The notes under the pieces were generated by a model, which did no database searches, was not told the DNA's origin, and worked only from the letters and a program-made list of their open reading frames with translations. The position numbers and the translations under genes are program-made. Source: Microbacterium sp. CSI-V (lineage in GTDB: Bacteria; Actinomycetota; Actinomycetes; Actinomycetales; Microbacteriaceae). From it: DNA of 64,000 nt. This document shows, piece by piece, positions 9,043 to 16,410 of the stretch; position 1 is the first letter of the stretch, and each line of letters starts with the position of its first letter. The stretch lies in contig NZ_MTQM01000008.1 in the NCBI RefSeq assembly GCF_001984105.1, positions 682,001-746,000 on the forward strand. Direction: 5' to 3'.

Positions 9043-11418
9043 GTGTCCATCAAGAGAAACGCGACCGTCGGTGCCATGATCGGCGCCCTTCTGCTAGCGG
9101 GGGCGTCGGCGCCTCCCGCGGTCGCCGCCAGCTCGGTGACGTTCAGCGCGACTTACGGCACGGATTCGGGGCTCCAGCTCGACGACAGCCGGCTGCTCAA
9201 CGGTTCGCAGGGCGGTTATGCCGTGACGAAGAACCTCCACCTCCTGCCCGAGACGCTGGGTGAGGTGAACTCCACCGGCGTTCGCTCGGTCCGCATCGAC
9301 CACATCTTCGACGACGACTTCTACGGGCTCGTCTCGCGGAACGCGTCCGGGGCGCTCACCTTCGACTTCACCAAACTCGACTCGGTCGTCCTTCCGCTCT
9401 TCGATCAGGGCATGGTGCCGTGGTTCACCTTGAGCTACATGCCCGGGGCCTTGGCGAAGGACAAGTTCACCGCGCCCTCCAGCCTCACCGACTGGTCCAC
9501 GGTCGTCTCGACGACCGTGAAGCACTACGCCGACCTCGGACACACCGGCCTGAACTGGGAGGTGTGGAACGAGCCCGACTTCGACTTCTGGAAGTCGGGC
9601 ACTTCGGCGTTCAACGACCTGTACGCGGCGTCGGCGAGCGCGGTCAAGAGCGCCGATTCGACCGCGCAGATCGGCGGGCCCGCGGTCTACAACATCCAGG
9701 CGCCCATCATGGGGACGTTCCTGGACTACATCGCCGCGCACCCGACGGTACCGTTCGACTTCGTCAGCTGGCATGACTACGGCGGCAACGACTTCTCGAA
9801 GTCGGCGACCGTGGCGGGCATGCTGTCGTCGCGGAACATTCCGGCGAAGAAGCAGTACGTCACCGAGTGGCACACCACGGCTGCTTTCGGTTCCACTCCG
9901 GGTGGTGACGCCGACACGAACGTCCTCGCCTCGTATGCGGCGCGCCGTCTGACCTCGGCGCTGCTCCAGCCGACGCTGAACGGGGTGTTCTTCTTCAGCC
10001 CCGTCGAGGGATGGAACCCGACGGCGGACTTCTCCACCGACCTGGGCCTGCTCACCGTGGAGGGACACCGCAAGGCTGTCGGAAACGTCTTCGAGATGTT
10101 CGACCTGATGCCCTCGACGGTGCTGACCTCGACGACGTCGGGTGCCCCGACCGATCGCTCCGTCGGGGCGATCGCCACCGGTGACACCGGGAGCAAGACC
10201 ACGGCGTTCCTCGCCTGGAACGACGGCACGGATGCCTCCACGGTCTCGCTCTCGGCGAGTTCTCTGCCGTTCGGGTCGTCCAACTTCTCGGTGACCCGGT
10301 ACGACGTCAACTCCACGGCCGGCAACTACTACGCGGATTGGTCCGCGGGGACGCGCAACCGCACGACTGGGCCCAACGAGCTGCTGCGTCCCTCCAGCGT
10401 GAACGTGGCGGCACCGGCATCGACGTGGTCGTCGCAGGTGAGCCTGCCCGCGAAGTCCGTGTCGCTGTTCGTCCTGGCCCCGTCGACGCAGTCCACCGGC
10501 GCCGTGGCCGTGACCACTCCCACGTCGGCGACGAATGTTGCGCGCGCGAGCACGGTGACCGCCTCCTCGAGCTACACCGGTGGCGGCTGGGGCGGGGCGA
10601 AGCTCGTCGACGGCCGTCGCCACACGTACGACTCGTCCGACACCGGCGGCATCTCGCAGGGCTTCACCTCGGATGCGACAGCGACGGCCTCCGCCACGCA
10701 GTGGGTGCAGCTCGATCTCGGCAGCGCGAAGTCGTTCGACACTGCCACCCTGTGGCCGCGGGACGACCAGGATGCCGACGGTGCCGGGTTCCCGGTCGAC
10801 TTCGTGCTCGCGGGGTCGAACGACGGTTCCACCTGGACTTCGTTGGTGACCAAGACGGGCTACAAGTCGGGTCAGAAGGTCGTGGGGCCGCAGGTGTTCT
10901 CCACCGGCGCCGCCTCCTACCGCTATGTGCGGCTGACCGCGACGAAACAGGGCCAGCCGATCACGGAAGGGGCGTCGCAGGTGTACCGCCTGCAACTGTC
11001 GGAGCTGGAGCTGACCAACGCCGGCATCCTGAACCCGGGTTTCGAGAGCGGCGACCTCACCTCGTGGTCGGTGGAGGGTGCGGCTTCGGTCGTCGCCACC
11101 AATCCGTACGACGGGCGCTATGCGGCGACGTTCACCGGCGCGGGCAAGGGCGTGTACCAGGTGGTCTCGGGCCTCACCCCGAACACCACGTACACCTTCA
11201 CCGGCTTCGCGAAGTCGTCGGCCGGTGAGCCGGTGTACCTCGGAGCGAAGAACTTCGGTGGCACTGAGATCTCGACGCCGGTGACGAGCTCGCACTGGAA
11301 GCAGGCGTCGGTGACCTTCACCACCGGCGCGTCGGCGACCTCTGCGTTGCTGTACTTCTACAAGAACAGCGGTTCCGCGACGGCATGGGTCGACGGCGGG
11401 GTGCTGGTGAAGCAGTGA
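9043..11418 (+). CDS. Secreted modular glycoside hydrolase (GH39-like) with two carbohydrate-binding domains
   Basis: Exported protein of 791 residues with a Sec signal peptide (about 1-29, cleavage near AVA-AS). The catalytic domain (about 35-400) is a GH-A clan barrel resembling GH39, with a candidate acid/base Glu177 in EVWNEPDFDFW and nucleophile Glu275 in VTEWH. A discoidin-like F5/8C (CBM32-like) domain follows (about 500-645; WVQLDLG and VRLTATK), then a CBM4/9-like jelly roll (about 655-791; NPGFESGDLTSWSVEG). The GTG start has GAGGAG 4-10 bases upstream; a longer frame from 8974 lacks a signal peptide at its very N-terminus. It probably trims a polymer or oligosaccharide outside the cell before import. 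Exact sugar specificity is unknown. Confidence 0.85.
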   Translation: MSIKRNATVGAMIGALLLAGASAPPAVAASSVTFSATYGTDSGLQLDDSRLLNGSQGGYAVTKNLHLLPETLGEVNSTGVRSVRIDHIFDDDFYGLVSRNASGALTFDFTKLDSVVLPLFDQGMVPWFTLSYMPGALAKDKFTAPSSLTDWSTVVSTTVKHYADLGHTGLNWEVWNEPDFDFWKSGTSAFNDLYAASASAVKSADSTAQIGGPAVYNIQAPIMGTFLDYIAAHPTVPFDFVSWHDYGGNDFSKSATVAGMLSSRNIPAKKQYVTEWHTTAAFGSTPGGDADTNVLASYAARRLTSALLQPTLNGVFFFSPVEGWNPTADFSTDLGLLTVEGHRKAVGNVFEMFDLMPSTVLTSTTSGAPTDRSVGAIATGDTGSKTTAFLAWNDGTDASTVSLSASSLPFGSSNFSVTRYDVNSTAGNYYADWSAGTRNRTTGPNELLRPSSVNVAAPASTWSSQVSLPAKSVSLFVLAPSTQSTGAVAVTTPTSATNVARASTVTASSSYTGGGWGGAKLVDGRRHTYDSSDTGGISQGFTSDATATASATQWVQLDLGSAKSFDTATLWPRDDQDADGAGFPVDFVLAGSNDGSTWTSLVTKTGYKSGQKVVGPQVFSTGAASYRYVRLTATKQGQPITEGASQVYRLQLSELELTNAGILNPGFESGDLTSWSVEGAASVVATNPYDGRYAATFTGAGKGVYQVVSGLTPNTTYTFTGFAKSSAGEPVYLGAKNFGGTEISTPVTSSHWKQASVTFTTGASATSALLYFYKNSGSATAWVDGGVLVKQ

Positions 11419-11434
11419 TCGGGAAATGAGCGGA

Positions 11435-11469
11435 CCGGCCGCTCCTCCCCCCTGGGGAGGGGCGGCCGG
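11435..11469. terminator. Terminator of the first rhamnoside operon
   Basis: Near-perfect 16-bp stem (CCGGCCGC...CCTCCCC, loop CCT, then the complement) directly after the secreted glycosidase gene. No strong T run follows, as is usual in this genome. Confidence 0.7.
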
Positions 11470-11520
11470 GCACCGCTGCCACGGCCGGCGGCGACCCGCG
11501 CGAGAGCGGCGGAGACGGCG

Positions 11521-11585
11521 CCGGATCGGGCATTGCCAGGCTTCTGCCAGGGTTTCCCGCGATCGCCGTCGTGACGCGGATCGCG
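11521..11585. repeat. 65-bp direct repeat, copy A
   Basis: Matches copy B at 12789-12853 in 64 of 65 positions and in the same orientation. Contains the short tandem TGCCAGG-CTTC-TGCCAGG and an inverted repeat CGCGATC...GATCGCG. The two copies bracket about 1.2 kb holding two small membrane-protein genes. Nature unknown: could be the ends of a small inserted element or a duplication scar. Confidence 0.9.
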
Positions 11586-11601
11586 TCCGTCGGGACAACG
11601 C

Positions 11602-12123
11602 TCAGGGGCGCGGTGTCACGGGCGGAGGAGCGTCCGGGACAGGGAACTCGGCCGCCCGTCGCCAGCGCTGCGGCCAGACGAAGTTGATCGCGCTGAGGCA
11701 GAAGATGCCCCAGCCGACCAGCAGGATCGGCAAGCCGGGGGACGATGGCTGCGATCCCGAAGCGGTGATGACCCAGACTCCGACGAATAGGACTACGAAC
11801 CCTGTGGCCGCCCCGATCGGCGTGACTTCTCCGTGGGCCAGCCACCACCGGCGGGCAACGGGAATCAGCCGAACGGGCAGGCCGACCACGAGGGCGACCA
11901 GCGCCGACGGCACGGCGACGAGGAGCGGGACCACGATGATGGCGATGATCGTCACGATCCCGTCGTACTCGGTGGACATGGCGACGAGGCACGCCGCGGC
12001 CGTTGCCCAAAGTGCCGCGCCACCCGCGAAGAAGTTCACGAGGGTCAGAACGCCCCACTGATCGCCCCAGGGTGGCACCCCCGGCCGACGTGGCGGGGGC
12101 GTGGCACCCTCGATCGCCGACAT
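11602..12123 (-). CDS. Small integral membrane protein, function unknown
   Basis: I do not recognise a family. The 173-residue protein has a Pro-rich N-terminus, then four hydrophobic segments at roughly 24-48, 55-84, 103-122 and 128-148 and a basic Pro-rich tail, so it should be a four-helix membrane protein. No catalytic motif is visible. It lies within the 65-bp repeat pair, 16 bases from copy A, and faces away from the SdpI-like gene. Hydrophobic periodicity and consistent high GC at third positions support it being real. Confidence 0.65.
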   Translation of the reverse strand: MSAIEGATPPPRRPGVPPWGDQWGVLTLVNFFAGGAALWATAAACLVAMSTEYDGIVTIIAIIVVPLLVAVPSALVALVVGLPVRLIPVARRWWLAHGEVTPIGAATGFVVLFVGVWVITASGSQPSSPGLPILLVGWGIFCLSAINFVWPQRWRRAAEFPVPDAPPPVTPRP

Positions 12124-12189
12124 GTGCCGATGATGGCACCGGCCCGCGCGCGGCGCACCGCCGATGCTTCGACGCGATGCCTATTGCGT

Positions 12190-12238
12190 CACTCCGGCAG
12201 CGCCGGATGCCGCTCGCCTGGCGTCGGCTGTGTCGGAA
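12190..12238 (-). pseudogene. Duplicated scrap of an MFS exporter gene 3' end
   Basis: On the minus strand this reads IPTQPTPGERHPALPE then TGA, against IPTRPAPRERHPALPE then TAG at the C-terminus of the DHA2 exporter that ends at 13689. About 48 bases are conserved with a few substitutions and the similarity stops at once on the upstream side, so only the gene tail was copied or left behind. It points to a local rearrangement. Confidence 0.65.
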
Positions 12239-12364
12239 TCTCGCCGTCCCGCAATGGTCCGAGGGGTCGGCGCTGCGGGGTTGGCTGCAGAAGGCCAACG
12301 TGTTCTTCTTACAGTTCCAGCGTGCATCCCCATCCACGCCCGCGAAGGCCGAGGAGGTCACCGC

Positions 12365-12694
12365 ATGATTTACATCGAGATAGCTGTCGCAGTACTCGCC
12401 ATCGCGGGGACCGTACTTCCCGCGGTCGGGAAGATTCCGCGCAACCGCATCGTCGGGGTACGCACGCGAGCCACGCTCGCGAGTGACACCGCTTGGCGGG
12501 AGGGGCACCGGGCCGCGATTCTTCCGATGACGTTGACCGGTGGCATCGCAATCGTGGGCGGCACGGTCCTGGCGGTCCTCGGGTTCGTGAACGAACCTTT
12601 CGTCGTCATCGTTCTCGCGTTCGTCCTTCTTTCTGGCGCGGCCTGGAGCAGTGCGGCAGCGCGGCGAGCAATCCCAGAGGCCTCCACGAAATAG
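12365..12694 (+). CDS. SdpI-like membrane protein
   Basis: Protein of 109 residues with about three membrane helices (3-20, 50-74, 78-98) and, between the first two, the segment NRIVGVRTRATLASDTAW followed by REGH, which matches the conserved loop of the SdpI/YhfL family. In Bacillus subtilis SdpI gives immunity to the SdpC toxin and takes part in signalling; most actinobacterial members are uncharacterised, so toxin immunity is only a possibility here. The ATG has GAGGAGGT 6 bases upstream; longer in-frame starts have no such site. No SdpC-like toxin gene is visible nearby. The gene lies inside the 65-bp repeat pair. Confidence 0.75.
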   Translation: MIYIEIAVAVLAIAGTVLPAVGKIPRNRIVGVRTRATLASDTAWREGHRAAILPMTLTGGIAIVGGTVLAVLGFVNEPFVVIVLAFVLLSGAAWSSAAARRAIPEASTK

Positions 12695-12788
12695 CGGTCG
12701 ACGGTGGCGACGTATCCGGCGTGTCGTCGAGACGCTCACGGCCACGAGGTCGATGACCGGCCTTTCCCTGAAAGCCTGCGCATGCAGC

Positions 12789-12853
12789 CCGGATCGGGCA
12801 TTGCCAGGCTTCTGCCAGGGTTTCCCGCGATCGCCGTCCTGACGCGGATCGCG
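12789..12853. repeat. 65-bp direct repeat, copy B
   Basis: Second copy, one mismatch to copy A. Lies between the SdpI-like gene and the secreted repeat-protein gene; flanking bases on both sides differ from those of copy A, so the repeat boundary is sharp. Confidence 0.9.
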
Positions 12854-12975
12854 CCGCTCCAGAAACGCCGCAGATCGGCATCCCTCCCGTTTCCCACCCA
12901 TCCGATTCCGCGTGCTCTTCGGATCACCCCACATGCGGCGGAAGCGCCGTAGACGGAAACGGAAAGGGAAACCTG

Positions 12976-13614
12976 ATGCGTACGTACAACACGAAGACCC
13001 GAATCGGCATGATCGCTGCGGCCGGCACCGGAGCTGCGGCTCTCGCCGTCGCCGGACTGGCACTGCCGGCCTCGGCCGATGACAACGTCACCTCGACGGA
13101 TGCCTCGACCACCGCGACGCAGTTCGTGGATGCGTCCGACCCGTTCTACACGTGGGTCAGCGACCTCATCGACAGCGGTGACTTCACCGCCAGCCCGCAG
13201 ACCGCGGTGGGCGACATCGCGAACATCGGACCCCTCGTGCAGGGACCGCTCGTCAGCGACTCGCTCAACGGCGATGTCGCGTCGGGCAACCAGACCCCGG
13301 TCGTGTCGGGCAACGACACGACGGCCCCCATCGGGTCGGGCAACGACACCACCGCGCCGATCGGCTCGGGCAACGACCTCGGCTCCGGCAACGAGGTGGG
13401 CTCGGGCAACGACGTGACCGCTCCGATCGACGCTCCCGTCGGCTCGGGTAACGACACGGGCGTCTCCACCGGCGACGCAGGCGTCTCGACGGGCGACAAC
13501 GGCGCCTCGGTCGGCGACATCTCCGGCTCCGTGGAGGACGTCGTCGGCGACGTCACCTCCGGTGTGGACGACGTGGTCGACGGCGCGCTCGACCTCGGCG
13601 GCATCCTGCGCTGA
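12976..13614 (+). CDS. Secreted Ser-Gly-Asn-Asp repeat protein, function unknown
   Basis: Exported protein of 212 residues with a Sec signal peptide (about 1-34, cleavage near ASA-DD). After a short N-terminal region, residues about 110-180 are low-complexity repeats built on GSGND and TTAPI, including back-to-back ten-residue units GSGNDTTAPI, followed by STGDAGVSTGDNG. The C-terminus is acidic (VEDVVGDVTSGVDDVVDG). The mature protein is almost free of basic residues. Asp/Asn-rich Gly repeats resemble calcium-binding or wall-exposed linkers, but the RTX nonapeptide spacing is absent, so no function is claimed. No LPXTG or lipobox is seen. Confidence 0.75.
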   Translation: MRTYNTKTRIGMIAAAGTGAAALAVAGLALPASADDNVTSTDASTTATQFVDASDPFYTWVSDLIDSGDFTASPQTAVGDIANIGPLVQGPLVSDSLNGDVASGNQTPVVSGNDTTAPIGSGNDTTAPIGSGNDLGSGNEVGSGNDVTAPIDAPVGSGNDTGVSTGDAGVSTGDNGASVGDISGSVEDVVGDVTSGVDDVVDGALDLGGILR

Positions 13615-13628
13615 TCCGCAGCGATTCC

Positions 13629-13658
13629 AGCGGCGTCACCCTTCGGGGTGGCGCCGCT
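13629..13658. terminator. Bidirectional terminator between convergent genes
   Basis: Stem AGCGGCG-TCACCC closed by a TTCG tetraloop and its complement (one G-T pair). Serves both the repeat-protein gene and the convergent exporter gene. Confidence 0.8.
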
Positions 13659-13688
13659 GTCGTCTGCGCGGGTCGGTTCGGCCCCGCG

Positions 13689-15131
13689 CTACTCCGGCAG
13701 CGCCGGATGCCGCTCGCGCGGCGCCGGTCGCGTCGGAATGAGGAGCGCCAGGACGAGGGCGACGATCGCCGCGCCGAGACCGAGGGCGAACGAGACGTCG
13801 AAGGCCTGTGCCGTCGGCACGCGGGTCTCGCCTTCGCCGGTCGAGAGCGTGGCCAGGACGACGCCGACCACGGCGGCCGACGTGCTCGTGCCCAGGGAGC
13901 GCGCGAGGGCGTTCAGACCGTTCGAGGCGCCCGTCTCGCTGGGCGGGACCGAGCGCATGATGAGCATGGGCATGGCGGCGTAGCCGAACCCGATTCCGAA
14001 GCCGATCAGGATGTTCGCCACGACGAAGTGCCACACCTCGGTCGAGAACATCAGGCTGAAGCCGTAGGCGACGATGAGCGACACCGAGCCGGCGACCAGG
14101 AGGACGCGCGGGCCGATGGTCCGCGCGAGGGTGCCCGAGATCGGCGAGAGCACCATCATCACCAGACCCGACGGCATCACGACGAGGCTCGCGGCCAACA
14201 GCGACAGGCCGAGACCGACTCCGGTGGCGGTCGGGAGCTCGAGGATCTGCGGGTGCGAGACGTTCGAGGTGAACAGCGCGAAGCCCATCGCGATCGACGC
14301 GAGGTTGGTCAGCAGCACGGGACGCCGGGCGGCGACGCGCAGGTCGAGGAGCGGCTCGTCGATGCGGAGCTCGTACCAGCCCCACACGAGCAGGACCAGG
14401 ATGCCGCCGACGGCCAGGCCGAGCGTGAGCGGCGACGTCCACCCCCAGGAGTTGCCGCGCGACACCGCGAGGAGCACGCCGATGAGGCCCACCGCGAGTC
14501 CTGCCGCACCCACGTAGTCGAAGCGGCCGGCGGTGCGGAGCACGCTCACCGGCACGATCCACAGCACCAGGAGGAACACGACGGCACCGAGGGCGGCGGC
14601 GATCCAGAACAACCAGTGCCAGTCCGTGCGCTCCGCGACGAGGGCGCTGATGGGGAGGCCGACGGCTCCGCCGACGCCGAGGGTGGCGCTCATGAGCGCC
14701 ACCGCGCTGTCGACCCGGTTCTCGTGGAGGACGTCGCGCATGATCGAGATGCCCAGGGGGACGACGCCGACCACCGCACCCTGCAGGGCGCGCCCCACGA
14801 TCAACCCGACGATGCCCGGGGAGAGGGCCGCGATCACCGACCCGGCGATCATCACCACCAGGAGCACGAGGACGATCCGTCGCTTGCCGTACATGTCGCC
14901 GAGGCGTCCTGCGATCGGGGTGATGACGGCGGCGGCGAGCAGCGTGGAGGTCACGACCCACGCGGTGTCGTCGCGGGACGCGTTCAACAGCTCCGGCAGC
15001 CTCGCCTGGATGGGCACCACGAGGGTGAACAGGAACGACGAGCACAGACCGGCGAGGGCGAGAACGGCGACCACGGCGCCGTTCGGGGTGCTTCGGGACA
15101 GTCTTCTTCGCGCGTTCTCGTCCCGTGGCAT
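13689..15131 (-). CDS. MFS exporter, DHA2 (EmrB/QacA) type
   Basis: Drug/proton antiporter-like membrane protein of 480 residues with about 14 predicted helices, the DHA2 pattern. Motif A-like GRLGDMYGKRRIV and motif C-like GVGGAVGLPISAL are visible. I chose the ATG giving MPRDENARRRLS because the hydrophobic core starts about 20 residues later; a longer frame to 15335 overlaps the divergent LacI gene. It is divergent from that regulator, which may control it, as an operator-like site lies in the gap. Substrate unknown. Confidence 0.85.
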   Translation of the reverse strand: MPRDENARRRLSRSTPNGAVVAVLALAGLCSSFLFTLVVPIQARLPELLNASRDDTAWVVTSTLLAAAVITPIAGRLGDMYGKRRIVLVLLVVMIAGSVIAALSPGIVGLIVGRALQGAVVGVVPLGISIMRDVLHENRVDSAVALMSATLGVGGAVGLPISALVAERTDWHWLFWIAAALGAVVFLLVLWIVPVSVLRTAGRFDYVGAAGLAVGLIGVLLAVSRGNSWGWTSPLTLGLAVGGILVLLVWGWYELRIDEPLLDLRVAARRPVLLTNLASIAMGFALFTSNVSHPQILELPTATGVGLGLSLLAASLVVMPSGLVMMVLSPISGTLARTIGPRVLLVAGSVSLIVAYGFSLMFSTEVWHFVVANILIGFGIGFGYAAMPMLIMRSVPPSETGASNGLNALARSLGTSTSAAVVGVVLATLSTGEGETRVPTAQAFDVSFALGLGAAIVALVLALLIPTRPAPRERHPALPE

Positions 15132-15193
15132 CGATTCCAGGCTATCCGTCCCGCTCGGGGCGAAGGTCGGCGAGCCGCCCGCCGGACGGATAT

Positions 15194-15205
15194 TGAAACG
15201 CATCA
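15194..15205. promoter_or_regulatory. Candidate autoregulatory LacI operator
   Basis: TGAAACGCATCA matches the perfect operator TGAAGCGCTTCA at 16369 in 10 of 12 positions. It lies between the divergent exporter and LacI genes, suggesting autoregulation or control of the exporter. Confidence 0.45.
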
Positions 15206-15267
15206 ACACGCTGTCGGGATCGGCTAGCATCCGAAGCAGACGGTCGAGGCGGACGAAGGGGGCGCGG

Positions 15268-16317
15268 GTGTCGAATGGGATGCGCACGCCGAGCATGGCG
15301 GACGTCGCACGCGTCGCGGGGGTGGCCCTGGGCACGGTCTCGAACGTGCTGAATCACCCCGCGAAGGTCTCGCCGGCCACGCTCGCCAAGGTGCAGGGGG
15401 CGATCGCCGAGCTCGGTTTCGTCCGCAACTCCAATGCCCAGCAGCTCGCAGCGGGGCGTTCGAGCAGCATCGGCCTGGTCGTGATCGACATCAGCAACTC
15501 GCTCTTCGTCGACATCGCGCGCGGTGCCCAGAGGTTCGCGGCCGAACTGGGGATGAACGTCCTCGTCGCCAACAGCGACAATCGCGCGGATCAGCAGCGC
15601 GCCGACCTCGACTTCTTCGACGAGGCGCGCGTGAGCGGCATCCTGCTGGCTCCGATGGAGGATGCCGGCGACGACGTCGCACGGATCCGGAGCCACGGTC
15701 GCCCGACCGTCGTCCTCAACTACGACTCGGGTAGGGCCGACTGCTGCCAGGTGCTGATCGACAACGAGGAGGTCGGCTACATCGCCGCGCGCCACCTCAT
15801 CGACCGGGGGCGCACGCGTCTGGCCTTCGTCGGCGGCCGTGACTACCTTCAGCCGGTGGCGCTACGTCGCCGCGGCGTGCGGCGCGCCGTGGAGGAGGAA
15901 GGCGGTCGGGTCTCGTTGCAGGAGGTCCCGACCGAGAACCTCGACCCGCCGGGCGGGCTGCGGGCCGGCGAGGAGCTCGCGGGGGAGGTGCGCGCCGGGC
16001 GCCTCGACGGGGTCGTCGCGGTCACCGACCTTCTCGGGATGGCGATCATCCAGGTCTTCAACGCGCACAGCATCGAGGTGCCGGGGGATGTGGCTGTGAT
16101 GGGGTGCGATCACAACTCCGCCGCGTGGGGCGGGATGATCCCGCTCACATCGGTTCAGATGCAGGGTCTCGACATGGGCCGCGAGGCCGTTCGGCTGCTG
16201 ATGGCCGAGATCGAGGACGGGGCCGACCACGTCCACACCACGACGGTGCTCCAGCCCGAACTCGTGGTCCGGGAGAGCACGGTCGGTCGTCAGGCGGCCG
16301 CAAACCCTGGCCTCTGA
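15268..16317 (+). CDS. LacI-family transcriptional regulator of the second sugar operon
   Basis: LacI/GalR regulator of about 349 residues. The helix-turn-helix reads MADVARVAGVALGTVSNVL (about 9-33), followed by a sugar-binding-protein-like effector domain (DISNSLFVDIARGAQRFA). The GTG start has AAGGGGG 6 bases upstream; an ATG 12 bases later is an alternative. Its stop codon is the first triplet of a TGAAGCGTTTCA operator, and a perfect operator follows 54 bases on, so it very probably controls the importer-dehydrogenase-rhamnosidase operon immediately downstream. Confidence 0.92.
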   Translation: MSNGMRTPSMADVARVAGVALGTVSNVLNHPAKVSPATLAKVQGAIAELGFVRNSNAQQLAAGRSSSIGLVVIDISNSLFVDIARGAQRFAAELGMNVLVANSDNRADQQRADLDFFDEARVSGILLAPMEDAGDDVARIRSHGRPTVVLNYDSGRADCCQVLIDNEEVGYIAARHLIDRGRTRLAFVGGRDYLQPVALRRRGVRRAVEEEGGRVSLQEVPTENLDPPGGLRAGEELAGEVRAGRLDGVVAVTDLLGMAIIQVFNAHSIEVPGDVAVMGCDHNSAAWGGMIPLTSVQMQGLDMGREAVRLLMAEIEDGADHVHTTTVLQPELVVRESTVGRQAAANPGL

Positions 16318-16326
16318 AGCGTTTCA
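16315..16326. promoter_or_regulatory. LacI operator O1 (near-perfect palindrome)
   Basis: TGAAGCGTTTCA, one mismatch from perfect symmetry; overlaps the TGA stop of the LacI gene and lies just upstream of the -35 box. Its distance of 54 bases to O2 is about five helical turns. Confidence 0.85.
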
Positions 16327-16334
16327 AAAAATCC

Positions 16335-16363
16335 TTGACTCGCCCCGGGAAGGCTTGGATAAT
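16335..16363 (+). promoter_or_regulatory. Sigma70-type promoter of the second sugar operon
   Basis: TTGACT, 17-base spacer, GATAAT: one of the best promoter matches in the window, flanked on each side by a LacI operator. Confidence 0.85.
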
Positions 16364-16368
16364 CCTCT

Positions 16369-16380
16369 TGAAGCGCTTCA
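16369..16380. promoter_or_regulatory. LacI operator O2 (perfect palindrome)
   Basis: TGAAGCGCTTCA, perfect 12-bp palindrome (14 bp including flanking T/A), immediately downstream of the -10 box, where bound repressor would block initiation. Confidence 0.9.
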
Positions 16381-16410
16381 ATGACGGAAGCGCGTTTTCG
16401 AGGAGGAAAA

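Noticed and set aside
9094..11598. 834-codon minus-strand open frame opposite the secreted glycosidase
   Set aside because: Low-complexity Arg/Gly composition and no homology pattern; the plus-strand gene has signal peptide, catalytic motifs and ribosome site.
12365..12694. Toxin-immunity pair (SdpC/SdpI-like)
   Set aside because: The SdpI-like protein is convincing, but the neighbouring genes do not resemble SdpABC, so an immunity function is not claimed.
11521..12853. Insertion sequence bounded by the 65-bp repeats
   Set aside because: The repeats are direct, not inverted, and neither enclosed gene resembles a transposase; kept as an unexplained cassette.
11318..13063. 581-codon minus-strand frame spanning the repeat region
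   Set aside because: It runs through both 65-bp repeats and antisense to three genes; the real minus-strand gene here is the smaller one at 11602-12123 in another frame.
13270..13520. RTX calcium-binding repeats
   Set aside because: The GSGND units lack the GGxGxDxux nonapeptide periodicity and no type I secretion genes are near.
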